NCBI RefSeq assembly: GCF_004791585.1
Contig: NZ_SRUU01000016.1
Coordinates: 62,001 to 126,000 of the forward strand
Reading direction: 5' to 3'
Source: Mesorhizobium sp. M1C.F.Ca.ET.210.01.1.1
GTDB lineage: Bacteria; Pseudomonadota; Alphaproteobacteria; Rhizobiales; Rhizobiaceae
Length of the DNA: 64,000 nucleotides
The notes below the pieces were generated by a model, which saw only the letters and a list, made by a program, of their open reading frames with translations, searched no databases and was not told the origin of the DNA. Below are positions 7,914 through 16,104 of the stretch, one piece after another (the stretch's first letter is position 1; each line of letters begins with the position of its first letter). A program made the position numbers and the translations under genes.

Positions 7914-8991
7914 CCGCCGGAACCCCGTTGCCGGACTTGCGGAATGGCGGACGCCTCTCGCGGGAGGCGACGCGCGCAGGCCGGTCGAAGCCGCTCAGCC
8001 TGTTGATGACGTAGAGCGGGCGCCGTTTCACCTCGGCATGGATACTGCCGACATAAAGCCCGACCACACCGGTCATGAAGAGATTGATGCCGATGAGCAG
8101 CGACACGATCACCACCGTGGACGTCCAGCCGGCGATCACCCCGGCTTCGAAGATCCAGGCGAGGATCGCGTAGGCGCCATACACCACGGCGAGAGCGGAA
8201 ACCGCCAACCCGGTCCAAAGCGCCAGCCGCAACGGTTGCTCCGAGAAGCCGATGATGCCGTGGAGCGCAAGATTAAGCATCTTCCAGAAAGGGTATTTGG
8301 TCTCGCCCAGGGTGCGCGCCGGGCGCTCGAACGGCACCGCCGCCTGCTTGAAGCCCATCCAGCCGAACATGCCCCGGACGAAACGGTCGTGCTCGGGCAT
8401 GCGCTTGAACGTCTCCAGCGCCTTGCGGCCCACCAGGCGGAAATCGCCGACATCGCGCGGGATGTCGACCGGCGTCATCTTCTCCAGCAGGCGGTAGAAG
8501 ACGCTCGCGGTGAAGCGCTTGAACCAGGATTCGCCCTCGCGCCTGACACGCCTTGCATAGACGATTTCGAAGCCTTCCTTCCACTTCGCCACCAAGTCGA
8601 GAACGACTTCGGGCGGGTCCTGCAGGTCGGCATCCATGACGATGACCGCGTCGCCGGCAGCCGCTTCCATGCCTGCAGTGATGGCGATCTGATGCCCGAA
8701 GTTGCGGGAGAGCTCGATCAGCCGGAAGCTCGGTTCAGCTGTGAGCATGCGGCGCAGATACCGCACGCTTTTGTCGCTGCTTCCGTCGTCGACGAAGATG
8801 ACTTCGGTCTCTCCGTCCAGCCGCGCGACCAGCGCGCTGATCCTCTCGACCAGCAGAGGCAATACTTCTTCCTCATTGTATATCGGCAGCACCAATGAGT
8901 AGCGTGGGGATAGCACGTTTGCCCGCGTCCGGATGCCGTGGACAGAGTCTCGCATGTCGTTGAAAATGAAAGATCCGCCACAAAGTTCCAT
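7888..8991 (-). CDS. Glycosyltransferase family 2 (GtrB/DPM1-like)
   Basis: A 367-residue protein. The N-terminal catalytic domain shows YSLVLPIYNEEEVLP, EVIFVDDGSSDKS and VIVMDADLQDPPE (the DxD-like metal site), as in polyprenyl-phosphate glucosyl- and mannosyltransferases. Two C-terminal hydrophobic helices (ALWTGLAVSALAVVYGAYAI and the segment after it) anchor it in the membrane, as in GtrB. It probably makes the undecaprenyl-phosphate sugar that GtrA helps to flip. An alternative ATG at 8955 would remove 12 residues that precede the conserved domain; neither start has a strong ribosome site. Confidence 0.88.
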   Translation of the reverse strand: MELCGGSFIFNDMRDSVHGIRTRANVLSPRYSLVLPIYNEEEVLPLLVERISALVARLDGETEVIFVDDGSSDKSVRYLRRMLTAEPSFRLIELSRNFGHQIAITAGMEAAAGDAVIVMDADLQDPPEVVLDLVAKWKEGFEIVYARRVRREGESWFKRFTASVFYRLLEKMTPVDIPRDVGDFRLVGRKALETFKRMPEHDRFVRGMFGWMGFKQAAVPFERPARTLGETKYPFWKMLNLALHGIIGFSEQPLRLALWTGLAVSALAVVYGAYAILAWIFEAGVIAGWTSTVVIVSLLIGINLFMTGVVGLYVGSIHAEVKRRPLYVINRLSGFDRPARVASRERRPPFRKSGNGVPADVRTLRQL

Positions 8992-9213
8992 GAGAGATGG
9001 CTAATTTAGAAATGTTTTCCTACCGGCGTGCCGATAGCGTCGCCTCGCCGCCTTCTCCCCCACCTGCGGGGAGACCAGCCGTTCCGTCCTGGCTGCGAAA
9101 TATTAGAAAATCCTAATTGACAGCCCTCCGGAAGCGGCGCTCATTCGACGCAGCAAGGATCGCAGCCAAGGCGGGCGATTTCGACCCGCCGACGCCACGT
9201 TGGGAGGCCTCAA

Positions 9214-9486
9214 ATGCCTACGATCATCGGCTATCACGACATCAGCAAAGACGTGAACCATTGGCTTACGTCGCCCAAGCGCAAGGAGCTGTTCGGCCCG
9301 CTCGGGATCACCAATATCCGCACCTTCGTCGACCCGCAGAACCCGAAACGCGTCGCGGTGATGATGGACGTTCCGGACATGGACAAGCTCACGGCCGTGA
9401 TGCAGAGCAAAGCGGCCGCCGACGCGATGGCCTATGACGGCGTGGTGCCGGAGTCTCTGGTGATCGTGGTGGAATCGAACGGGTAG
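9214..9486 (+). CDS. Conserved small protein of unknown function
   Basis: A 90-residue soluble protein beginning MPTIIGYHDISKDVNHWLTS, preceded by GGAGG at 9203-9207. The alternation of strands and helices (ITNIRTFVD, RVAVMMDVPDMDKL, DAMAYDGV, SLVIVVES) suggests a small ferredoxin-like alpha/beta fold. No catalytic motif is obvious. A TTGACA at 9117-9122 may be its -35 element. A 13-bp-arm palindrome follows at 9496. Confidence 0.7.
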   Translation: MPTIIGYHDISKDVNHWLTSPKRKELFGPLGITNIRTFVDPQNPKRVAVMMDVPDMDKLTAVMQSKAAADAMAYDGVVPESLVIVVESNG

Positions 9487-9495
9487 GCGAACGCC

Positions 9496-9526
9496 CTCTC
9501 CTTCTCCCCTTGCGGGAGAAGGAGAG
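9496..9526. terminator. Strong palindrome between convergent genes
   Basis: CTCTCCTTCTCCC at 9496-9508 pairs perfectly with GGGAGAAGGAGAG at 9514-9526 over a 5-nt loop. It lies between the convergent genes ending at 9486 and 9535 and could act as a two-way terminator. The same core (TTCTCCC/GGGAGAA) recurs at 20347 and 57272, so it is also a dispersed repeat. Confidence 0.6.
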
Positions 9527-9534
9527 CCTCTTCC

Positions 9535-10365
9535 TCAGAACAAGAACGCCGCCGTGGCCGGGTCGGGCCCCGTCCGTCCGTCGCGCGCATCCATGCCGCG
9601 GATGGTCTGCATGTCCTCGCTGTCCAGCTCGAAACCGAAGACGTCGAAATTGGCGGCGATGCGGTCCTGGCGGATCGATTTCGGGATGACGATCAGCCCC
9701 TCCTGCAGGTGCCAGCGGACGATGACCTGCGCCACCGACCTGCCGTGCTTCTTCGCAATCCCCTCCAGCGTCGGATCGGCGAGCAGCCGGCCGCTGCCCA
9801 GCGGGCTCCAGCTTTCTATTCTGATGTTGTGCCTGGCGTGGAAGTCGCGCTTGTCGCGCTGCTGGAAGCGCGGGTGCAATTCGATCTGGTTGACGACGGG
9901 CGTGACGCCGGTCTCGCCGATGATGCGCTCCAGATGGTCCTGGTTGAAGTTCGAGACGCCGACCGACTTGATGCGGCCGGCTTGCTTGAGCTCGACGAGC
10001 GTCTTCCAGGCCTCGACATATTTGTTCTGGCTGGGCACCGGCCAGTGGATGAGGAAGAGATCGATCCGGTCGATGCCGAGCTTTCGCATCGTGTCGTCGA
10101 AGGCGCGCAATGCCGCATCGCGCTGGTGGCCGCCATTGCGCAGCTTCGAGGTGATGAACAGCTCATTGCGAGGCACGCTCGTCGCGCGGATCGCCTCGCC
10201 CACGCCCTCTTCGTTGCGGTAGCCCTCGGCGGTGTCGATCAGGCGATAGCCGGCGTCGATGCCCCAGCCCACGACCTGCGACGTGATGCCTGGGTCGACC
10301 TGCCACACGCCGAGCCCGATCTGGGGAATGGAGGCGCCATCGTTCAAGGTGAGCTGTTCGGGCAT
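9535..10365 (-). CDS. Aldo/keto reductase (2,5-diketo-gluconate reductase type)
   Basis: A 276-residue NADPH-dependent (alpha/beta)8 barrel reductase. The catalytic tetrad is present: Asp44 and Tyr49 (RLIDTAEGYRNE), Lys74 (FITSKLRN) and His107 (FLIHWPVP). SVGVSNF and IPKSIRQDRIAANF are the NADP-binding motifs. Length and motifs match the DkgA/YvgN group, which reduces keto sugars and aldehydes. The gene stands alone, with a divergent-type gap to the TetR gene, so its physiological substrate is not indicated. Confidence 0.92.
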   Translation of the reverse strand: MPEQLTLNDGASIPQIGLGVWQVDPGITSQVVGWGIDAGYRLIDTAEGYRNEEGVGEAIRATSVPRNELFITSKLRNGGHQRDAALRAFDDTMRKLGIDRIDLFLIHWPVPSQNKYVEAWKTLVELKQAGRIKSVGVSNFNQDHLERIIGETGVTPVVNQIELHPRFQQRDKRDFHARHNIRIESWSPLGSGRLLADPTLEGIAKKHGRSVAQVIVRWHLQEGLIVIPKSIRQDRIAANFDVFGFELDSEDMQTIRGMDARDGRTGPDPATAAFLF

Positions 10366-10483
10366 GGTGGGATCCTTATGCGGGGTGGGAGGTGCCGACT
10401 ATGTAGGCTGCGGGTCGGGGAATGCTAGGCGGTGACGAGGGAAAGTGGATCAGCGCCGGCTCCGTTCTCGCAAGGGGCGAGCG

Positions 10484-11149
10484 CTACCCCCTCGCCCCGA
10501 ACCGCAGCCCGTCCATCAGGAGCTTCACCAGCCGCCCCGACCGCTCGCGCCAGTCGGGCGTGTTGGGGGCGGAGTAGATGCCGCCCAGCGCATGCATCAC
10601 ATCGGAGGCGTCGACGTCGGCGCGGATCTTTCCCGCGGCGGCGGCCGCCTCGACCAAGCGCCGCATCGCGCCCGAGACGCGACCCGAGGTGTCGGAGAAC
10701 AGCGTCGAGTTGGTGCTGAGCAGTAGGCGCAGGCTGGTGGCGAGCCCCCGCTTGGTGGCGATGTAGTCGACGAAGCGCTGCATCCACAGCTCCAGCGCGA
10801 CGTCGGCCGGATGATCGCGGGCAAGCTCCTCGGCCGCCTGGCAGAGCCCCTCCACCTCGCGGCGATAGACCACCTCGACCAGATGCTCGCGCGTCGGGAA
10901 ATGCCGGTAGAGCGTGCCGATGCCGACTCCTGCCCGCTTCGCGATATCCTCCAGCGAGACGTCGACGCCGTCGGCCGCAAAAGCCTGCGCCGCCACCTCG
11001 ACGAGCTTGTCGCGGTTGCGCTGCGCGTCGGCGCGCAGCCGCTTCAGCGCCGGCGTTTCCGGCTTTTCGGCGGTCTCTGGCGACTGTCCGGTCAGTTTTT
11101 TCTCCACTCTCGCAATATGGGGCTTGAACCCATTGGGATCAGCCCCCAC
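10484..11149 (-). CDS. TetR/AcrR-family regulator
   Basis: A 221-residue repressor. The N-terminal helix-turn-helix is VSLEDIAKRAGVGIGTLYRHFPTREHLVE, about residues 64-92, after an unusually long ~45-residue charged leader. The C-terminal part resembles the AcrR/BetI-type ligand domain with LLLSTNSTLF and LLMDGLRFG. The start is GTG at 11149 or possibly a GTG 14 codons later. A perfect 20-bp palindrome ends seven bases upstream and is the likely self-operator. The aldo/keto reductase downstream and the aldehyde dehydrogenase genes to the right are plausible targets; this is inference. Confidence 0.88.
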   Translation of the reverse strand: MGADPNGFKPHIARVEKKLTGQSPETAEKPETPALKRLRADAQRNRDKLVEVAAQAFAADGVDVSLEDIAKRAGVGIGTLYRHFPTREHLVEVVYRREVEGLCQAAEELARDHPADVALELWMQRFVDYIATKRGLATSLRLLLSTNSTLFSDTSGRVSGAMRRLVEAAAAAGKIRADVDASDVMHALGGIYSAPNTPDWRERSGRLVKLLMDGLRFGARG

Positions 11150-11155
11150 GTAAAT

Positions 11156-11175
11156 AAACGGAGGCGCCTCCGTTT
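11156..11175. promoter_or_regulatory. Perfect 20-bp palindrome, probable TetR operator
   Basis: AAACGGAGGCGCCTCCGTTT reads the same on both strands and sits 7-26 bases upstream of the TetR start. Size and position fit a TetR-family operator. Reading rightward, TATAAT at 11195-11200 could be a -10 element 20 bp beyond it, so the palindrome may control both directions. Confidence 0.7.
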
Positions 11176-11308
11176 TAGTGGAGTCGTCTTATCATATAAT
11201 CGGGGGAAGCGGTATGTCACGTGTTCGAGAACGGAAAGCTCACCCTGTCCGCTGGGGAAGGGCGGCGCTTTTCGCGACGCCTGCGAACAACGACTTCGCC
11301 CGGAAGCT

Positions 11309-11465
11309 CGTCATCCTAGGGCGGAGCAAGGAGCGAAGCGACGCGGCGCAGACCCCAGGATCCATGCCGTTACCTGCGAGCGCGGCTGCGGTGCAGAATT
11401 CTGGCCCGTTGCGACCCTCGGCGACCGTCACGGCATGGATCCTCGGGTCAAGCCCGAGGATGACG
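11309..11465. repeat. ~155-bp intergenic mosaic element, copy 1
   Basis: Begins CGTCATCCTAGGGCGGAGCA and ends GAGGATGACGA, so the termini are inverted repeats. Internal words ATCCATGCCGT and CACGGCATGGAT also pair, giving a long two-part hairpin. Further copies are at 27949 and, reversed, at 44984. It fills the gap between the TetR gene and paoA; no gene is seen in 11201-11564. Confidence 0.85.
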
Positions 11466-11564
11466 AATGCAGAGGCCGCCTCCTTGCAACCCTATCCCTT
11501 GCCCCTCCTCTCCCAAGCCCCATTTCCATCCCCCTAGCGTCCAGCAATTGGAGCCCGACGCCTC

Positions 11565-12137
11565 ATGACAAGTCAGACCCACGCAGGCCAGACCATCATC
11601 GATCCTCCCGAAGACGGCCAGTTCAGAAACGGCCAGGCCACCAACGGCTCAACCCCCAGTCCCACCACCCTCTCCCTCCATCTCACCATCAACGGCCAGA
11701 CCCACGCGCTCGAAGTCGAGCCGCGGGTGACGCTGCTCGACGCGCTGCGCGAGCGGCTCCACCTCACCGGCACCAAGAAAGGCTGCGACCAGGGCCAGTG
11801 CGGCGCCTGCACCGTGCATGTCGACGGCGAGCGCGTGCTCGCCTGCCTGACGCTGGCGGCGCAGGTCGAAGGCCGCTCGGTCACCACCATCGAAGGGCTG
11901 GCCGGCGAAGACGGAACGCTGAACGCCGTGCAGGCCGCGTTCCTCGAGCAGGACGCCTTCCAGTGCGGCTATTGCACGCCGGGACAGATCATGTCGGCAG
12001 TAGCCTGCATCCGCGAGGGCCATGCCGGCTCCGATGAGGAGATCCGCGAATACATGGCCGGCAATCTCTGCCGCTGCGGCGCCTATCCGCACATCGTCGC
12101 CGCCGTCCGCCAGGCAGCACAGGAGCTCCGCTCATGA
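11565..12137 (+). CDS. paoA: Aldehyde dehydrogenase [2Fe-2S] subunit (PaoA-like)
   Basis: A 190-residue iron-sulphur subunit of the xanthine oxidase family. The plant-type cluster motif is GCDQGQCGACTVHVDG with a further Cys at ERVLACL, and the second cluster motif is CGYCTPG...CRCGAY. The first ~40 residues are polar with no Tat signal, unlike the E. coli periplasmic PaoA, so this complex is probably cytoplasmic. It overlaps paoB by four bases (ATGA), indicating coupled translation in a three-gene operon. Confidence 0.9.
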   Translation: MTSQTHAGQTIIDPPEDGQFRNGQATNGSTPSPTTLSLHLTINGQTHALEVEPRVTLLDALRERLHLTGTKKGCDQGQCGACTVHVDGERVLACLTLAAQVEGRSVTTIEGLAGEDGTLNAVQAAFLEQDAFQCGYCTPGQIMSAVACIREGHAGSDEEIREYMAGNLCRCGAYPHIVAAVRQAAQELRS

Positions 12138-13117
12138 GAGACTTTTCCTACCTTCGCGCCGACAGCGTGGAAGCCGCGCGCAACGCCGCAGCGCTGCCCG
12201 GCGCCATGCTGCTTGCCGGCGGCACGACGCTGGTCGACCTCGCCAAATGCGGCGTCGCCGAACCCTCGACCGTCATCGACGTCAGCCACATCGAGGGGCT
12301 CAATGCCATCGACGTGAATTCCGACCGCGCGATCATCGGCGCGCTGGCGAAGATGAGCCATGTCGCCGACCATGCCGCGGTGAAGAGCCAATTCCCGGCC
12401 GTGTCGGAGGCGCTCTGGCAGGCGGCCTCGGCGCAGCTTCGCAACATGGCGACCATCGGCGGCAACCTGATGCAGCGCACGCGCTGCCCCTATTTCCGCG
12501 ACCCCGCCAACTTCCCGGCCTGCAACAAGCGCGCGCCGGGCAGCGGCTGCTCGGCGATCGGCGGCATAACGCGCGGCCATGCCGTGCTTGGCACTAGCGA
12601 GGCCTGCATCGCCACCTATCCGGGCGACCTGGCGATCGCGCTCGTCGCCTTCGACGCCGAGGTCGATCTCGGCGAAAGGAGGCTGAAGATCGAGGACTTC
12701 TTCCTCGCCCCCGGCGCCACGGCCGAGCAGGAGCACGACATCCGCCCCGGCGAGATCATCACCGCGATCGAGATCCCCGGCTCTGCCGCCGCCAGGCGCT
12801 CGACTTATCTGAAGGTCCGCGACCGCCAGTCCTACGAATTCGCGGCGGCGAGCGCGGCGATAGGGCTGGAGCTCGAAGCCGACGGCCGCACCATCCGCGA
12901 CATCCGCGTCGCGCTCGGTGGCGTCGCGACGAAACCGTGGCGCGCGCGGTCGGTGGAAGACGCGCTGAAAGGCAAGGCGCTCGACGAAGCCAGCGTGCGC
13001 AAGGCGAGCGAGCTCGCCATGGAGGGCGCCGTCGACCATGGCGCCAACCACTACAAGATCGCATTGGCGCCGCGCGTCATCGCGCGCGCCATCCTCAAAT
13101 TGGGAGAGACGGCATGA
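12134..13117 (+). CDS. paoB: Aldehyde dehydrogenase FAD subunit (PaoB-like)
   Basis: A 327-residue FAD-binding subunit. AALPGAMLLAGGTTLVDLAK and ATIGGNLMQRTRCPY are the FAD/pyrophosphate motifs. The insert with CPYFRD, PACNKR, GSGC and TSEAC supplies the extra cysteines that bind a [4Fe-4S] cluster in the PaoB/YagS group, which separates it from plain CoxM or XdhB proteins. It shares ATGA overlaps with both neighbours. Confidence 0.9.
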   Translation: MRDFSYLRADSVEAARNAAALPGAMLLAGGTTLVDLAKCGVAEPSTVIDVSHIEGLNAIDVNSDRAIIGALAKMSHVADHAAVKSQFPAVSEALWQAASAQLRNMATIGGNLMQRTRCPYFRDPANFPACNKRAPGSGCSAIGGITRGHAVLGTSEACIATYPGDLAIALVAFDAEVDLGERRLKIEDFFLAPGATAEQEHDIRPGEIITAIEIPGSAAARRSTYLKVRDRQSYEFAAASAAIGLELEADGRTIRDIRVALGGVATKPWRARSVEDALKGKALDEASVRKASELAMEGAVDHGANHYKIALAPRVIARAILKLGETA

Positions 13118-15402
13118 CCGTTCATGACATGAAGCACGCAGCCTCCGACAGCGCGCGCCTCGAAGCGGTCGGCGGGCGGCTGTCGCGCGTCGACGGCCCG
13201 GCCAAGATCACCGGCAAGGCGCATTACGCTTTCGAGCAGCAGCTCGAAGGGCTGACGCATGCGGTTCTGGTCAGCGCGACGATTGCCGCCGGCAAAGTCA
13301 TAGGCATCGACACCCGCGCGGCCGAGACCGCGCCGGGCGTGCTCGCCGTGCTGACGCCCGACACCATCATGGTGCTCAAGGGCGCATCGGACTGGCTCGG
13401 CAACCCGCCGGCGCAGCCGACCTACAACCCGCTTGCCCGCGAGGTCACCTTTTCCGGCCAGCACATCGCGGCGGTCGTTGCCGAGACCTTCGAGCAGGCG
13501 GTGGCGGCGGCCGCGCTCGTCAAGGTCAGCTATGACGAGACGCCGGCCATCGTCGACCTGAGCGACGGCACCGACGGGATCCCGATCGAGGCCATGACCA
13601 AGGAATGGGGCAACGCTGAAGCCGCCTTCGCCGCGGCGCCGGTGCGCGTCTGCGCGGCCTACAACACGCCGCGCGAGTTCCAGGCGGCTATGGAGCCGCA
13701 CGGGCTGATCGCGCGCTGGCAAGGCGATGAGCTGACCATCTGGGAGCCCAGCCAATGGGTCGACGGCATGGCGCGCACCTATGCCGAATGGTTCGGCGTA
13801 CCGTTCGAGAATGTGCGGCTGGTCTCGCCTTATATCGGCGGCGGCTTCGGCTCCAAGGCGCTGGCGCTTGCGCACAGCGCGGTGGCGGCGGCAGCGGCAA
13901 AGATGCTCGGCCGTCCGGTGAAGCTGGTGCTCAACCGGCCGCAGAATTTCACCTCCTATGGCGGCCGCGCCGCGACCCGGCAGACGGTGGCGATCGGCGC
14001 CGACAAGGCGGGCCGCATCCAGTCGATCGTGCATCGCGGCGTCAACGAGACGGCCGTCGACGGCATGTGGGTCGAGCCGCTCGGCTCCGTCACCGCGATC
14101 ATGTACGCCACGCCCAACTTCTCCTCGAAGCAGAACGTCGTGCGGGTGAACACGGTGGTGCCGGGCGCAAAACGCGCGCCGGGCGAGAACCCCAGCGCCT
14201 TCGGCATCGAATGCGCCATCGACGAGCTTGCCTATGAGCTGGGCATCGATCCGCTTGAGATGCGGCTGATCAACTATGCCGAGCAGGACCCGCAGGTGAA
14301 GAAGCCGTGGTCCACAAGGCAATTGCGCGAGGCCTTCGCCGCCGGCGCAGAGGCCTTCGGCTGGGCGAAGCGTTCGCCCGCGCCGCACTCGATGCGCGAC
14401 GGCCGCCAGCTTGTCGGCTGGGGCGTCGCGGCCGGCACCTATCCGGTGCGGCGCGCCTATGGCGAGGCGATGGTGAAGATCCTTGCCGACGGTTCGGTCG
14501 AGGTCGAAAGCTCCTCCATCGACATGGGCCAGGGCACCTACACGATCCTGGCGCAGACCGCGGCCGAAACGCTCGGCGTGCCGGTGGAGCAGGTAACGGT
14601 GAAGCTCGGCGATTCGCTTCTTGCCCGCGCCGGCGTCACCGGCGGCTCGCGGCTTGCCGGCGTCATGACCGGCGCCGTCTACAAGGCCGCAAGCCAGGCG
14701 CTCGACGAGCTGGTCGGGCTGGCGCTCTCCGATCCGCGCTCGCCTTTCCATGGACTGCAGGCGAACACGCTTGCCGTGAAGGACGGACGCATCGCCTCGC
14801 CGCGCGGCGAAGGGCCGGAGCTGTCGATCGCGGAACTGATGGGCATGCTTGGCCGCGAGCGGATCGAGGCCAAGGGCGACACCGTTCCGGCCGGCTTCAC
14901 ACCGGAGCAGCGCTACAACAACTACACCACCATCGCCATGGCGCTTCCGCACACCGAGGGCGATTATTCGCGCCATTCCTGGTGCGCGCATTTCGTCGAA
15001 GTGCGTGTCGATGAGGACTTCGGCACGGTGCGCGTGTCGCGCGTGGTGTCGGCGCTGGATTCCGGCCGGCTCTACAACCCGAAGCTGGCAGAGAGCCAGT
15101 GGAAGGGCGGCATCATCATGGGCATCGGCCAGGCGCTGCTCGAAGAAGGCATCGTCGACCGCAGGCACGGCCGCATCGTCAACGGCAATTTCGCCGACTA
15201 CATGCTGCCGACCAATGCCGACATCCCCGACATCCAGACGATCTCGGTCGGCATCCCCGACCCGCACTCCTCCGCCCTTGGCGGCAAGGGCGTGGGCGAG
15301 CTTGGCATCGTCGGCGTGGCGCCGGCGATTGCCAATGCTGTGTTCCACGCTACCGGGAAAAGGGTACGGGATCTGCCGATCACGCTGGAGAAGTTGATTT
15401 AA
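13114..15402 (+). CDS. paoC: Aldehyde dehydrogenase molybdenum subunit (PaoC-like)
   Basis: A 762-residue molybdopterin-binding catalytic subunit. It begins at the ATG overlapping the paoB stop. SPYIGGGFGSKALALA, MGQGTYTILAQ and the C-terminal GGKGVGELG, with the active-site Glu that acts as base, follow the xanthine oxidase family pattern. Family members oxidise aldehydes to acids with a molybdopterin-cytosine cofactor. No XdhC/PaoD-type maturation gene is adjacent, although one is usually required; it may be elsewhere in the genome. Antisense open frames across it are shadows. Confidence 0.92.
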   Translation: MTVHDMKHAASDSARLEAVGGRLSRVDGPAKITGKAHYAFEQQLEGLTHAVLVSATIAAGKVIGIDTRAAETAPGVLAVLTPDTIMVLKGASDWLGNPPAQPTYNPLAREVTFSGQHIAAVVAETFEQAVAAAALVKVSYDETPAIVDLSDGTDGIPIEAMTKEWGNAEAAFAAAPVRVCAAYNTPREFQAAMEPHGLIARWQGDELTIWEPSQWVDGMARTYAEWFGVPFENVRLVSPYIGGGFGSKALALAHSAVAAAAAKMLGRPVKLVLNRPQNFTSYGGRAATRQTVAIGADKAGRIQSIVHRGVNETAVDGMWVEPLGSVTAIMYATPNFSSKQNVVRVNTVVPGAKRAPGENPSAFGIECAIDELAYELGIDPLEMRLINYAEQDPQVKKPWSTRQLREAFAAGAEAFGWAKRSPAPHSMRDGRQLVGWGVAAGTYPVRRAYGEAMVKILADGSVEVESSSIDMGQGTYTILAQTAAETLGVPVEQVTVKLGDSLLARAGVTGGSRLAGVMTGAVYKAASQALDELVGLALSDPRSPFHGLQANTLAVKDGRIASPRGEGPELSIAELMGMLGRERIEAKGDTVPAGFTPEQRYNNYTTIAMALPHTEGDYSRHSWCAHFVEVRVDEDFGTVRVSRVVSALDSGRLYNPKLAESQWKGGIIMGIGQALLEEGIVDRRHGRIVNGNFADYMLPTNADIPDIQTISVGIPDPHSSALGGKGVGELGIVGVAPAIANAVFHATGKRVRDLPITLEKLI

Positions 15403-15421
15403 CGCCGGCGCTGGAACTGAC

Positions 15422-15444
15422 GATCTCCCCCCTGGGGGGAGATC
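15422..15444. repeat. Short palindrome after paoC
   Basis: GATCTCCCCC and GGGGGAGATC form a nearly loop-free hairpin 20 bp beyond paoC. It belongs to the GATCTCCCCC palindrome family seen many times in this window and may protect the 3' end of the pao transcript. Confidence 0.6.
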
Positions 15445-15507
15445 ACTCGCTCGCGCGCTTTCGCCAATCTCGCTATGATCCCGCCGCATCTCAACGGGGG
15501 AGCGATC

Positions 15508-15990
15508 ATGAAAACCGCATTGGCGACATTCATCCTGGCGCTGGCAACCACCCTCCCCGCCCATGCCGCGTCCTGCGCCTGGTCGGCCAAGATGGAAGAG
15601 GACGAAGGAGGTAGCGTGCTGATGGCCTCGGTCTGCGGCGGGCCGAAGGGCGATGCAAGCCTGATGCTGGCCTGCTTCGACAGGCCGGTGCTGAGCTACG
15701 ATCTGGGCGGCGCTGGCGGGCAGCTCGAGCCGGGCACCCGCGGCTCCTTCACCTTCAAGGCCGGAGGCAAGAGCGTGACCAAAAACCTCGTGCTGGAGGC
15801 GATGTACAATTATTTCACGGCGGACCTCTCCGGCCCCGCCGACCCGCTGCTGGCGCTCTTGCGCGGCAAGGGCGAGGTGACGATCAGCGCCGACAAATAT
15901 GGCGCGGCGAGCTTCCCGCTGACGGGATCGAGCGCGGCAATCGGCAAGGTGCTGGCCGAGTGCGGCAAGGGTTCGGGCGAGGCGAATTGA
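15508..15990 (+). CDS. Secreted protein of unknown function
   Basis: A 160-residue protein with a clear signal peptide (MKTALATFILALATTLPAHA, cleavage after AHA). The mature part has four Cys (SCAW, SVCGG, LACF, AECG), suggesting two disulphides in the periplasm, and a beta-rich pattern. GGGGGAGCG precedes the ATG at 15508; the upstream ATG at 15475 lacks a site. No family recognised. Confidence 0.75.
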   Translation: MKTALATFILALATTLPAHAASCAWSAKMEEDEGGSVLMASVCGGPKGDASLMLACFDRPVLSYDLGGAGGQLEPGTRGSFTFKAGGKSVTKNLVLEAMYNYFTADLSGPADPLLALLRGKGEVTISADKYGAASFPLTGSSAAIGKVLAECGKGSGEAN

Positions 15991-16010
15991 AGCTCCCCGA
16001 TCTCCCTGCC

Positions 16011-16065
16011 AGGGAAATCTGGGTCAGGGAAATCGGGGCAAGGAAAATCGGGTCAGGGAGATCGG
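16011..16065 (+). repeat. Four tandem ~15-bp direct repeats
   Basis: Units AGGGAAATCTGGGTC, AGGGAAATCGGGGCA, AGGAAAATCGGGTC and AGGGAGATCGG follow each other immediately after the secreted protein gene. The last unit runs into a GATCTCC-type palindrome half. It is probably slippage of a short repeat; no function is evident. Confidence 0.6.
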
Positions 16066-16104
16066 CAGTTTCATCGCTTTCGCCGATCTCCGGCGGCACA
16101 CTTC

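Noticed and set aside
11178..11537. 119-codon plus-strand frame
   Set aside because: Falls on the ~155-bp mosaic element and an uncharacterised gap; not coding.
13051..15564. 837-codon open frame on the minus strand
   Set aside because: Antisense shadow of paoC, with typical His/Arg/Asp-rich composition.
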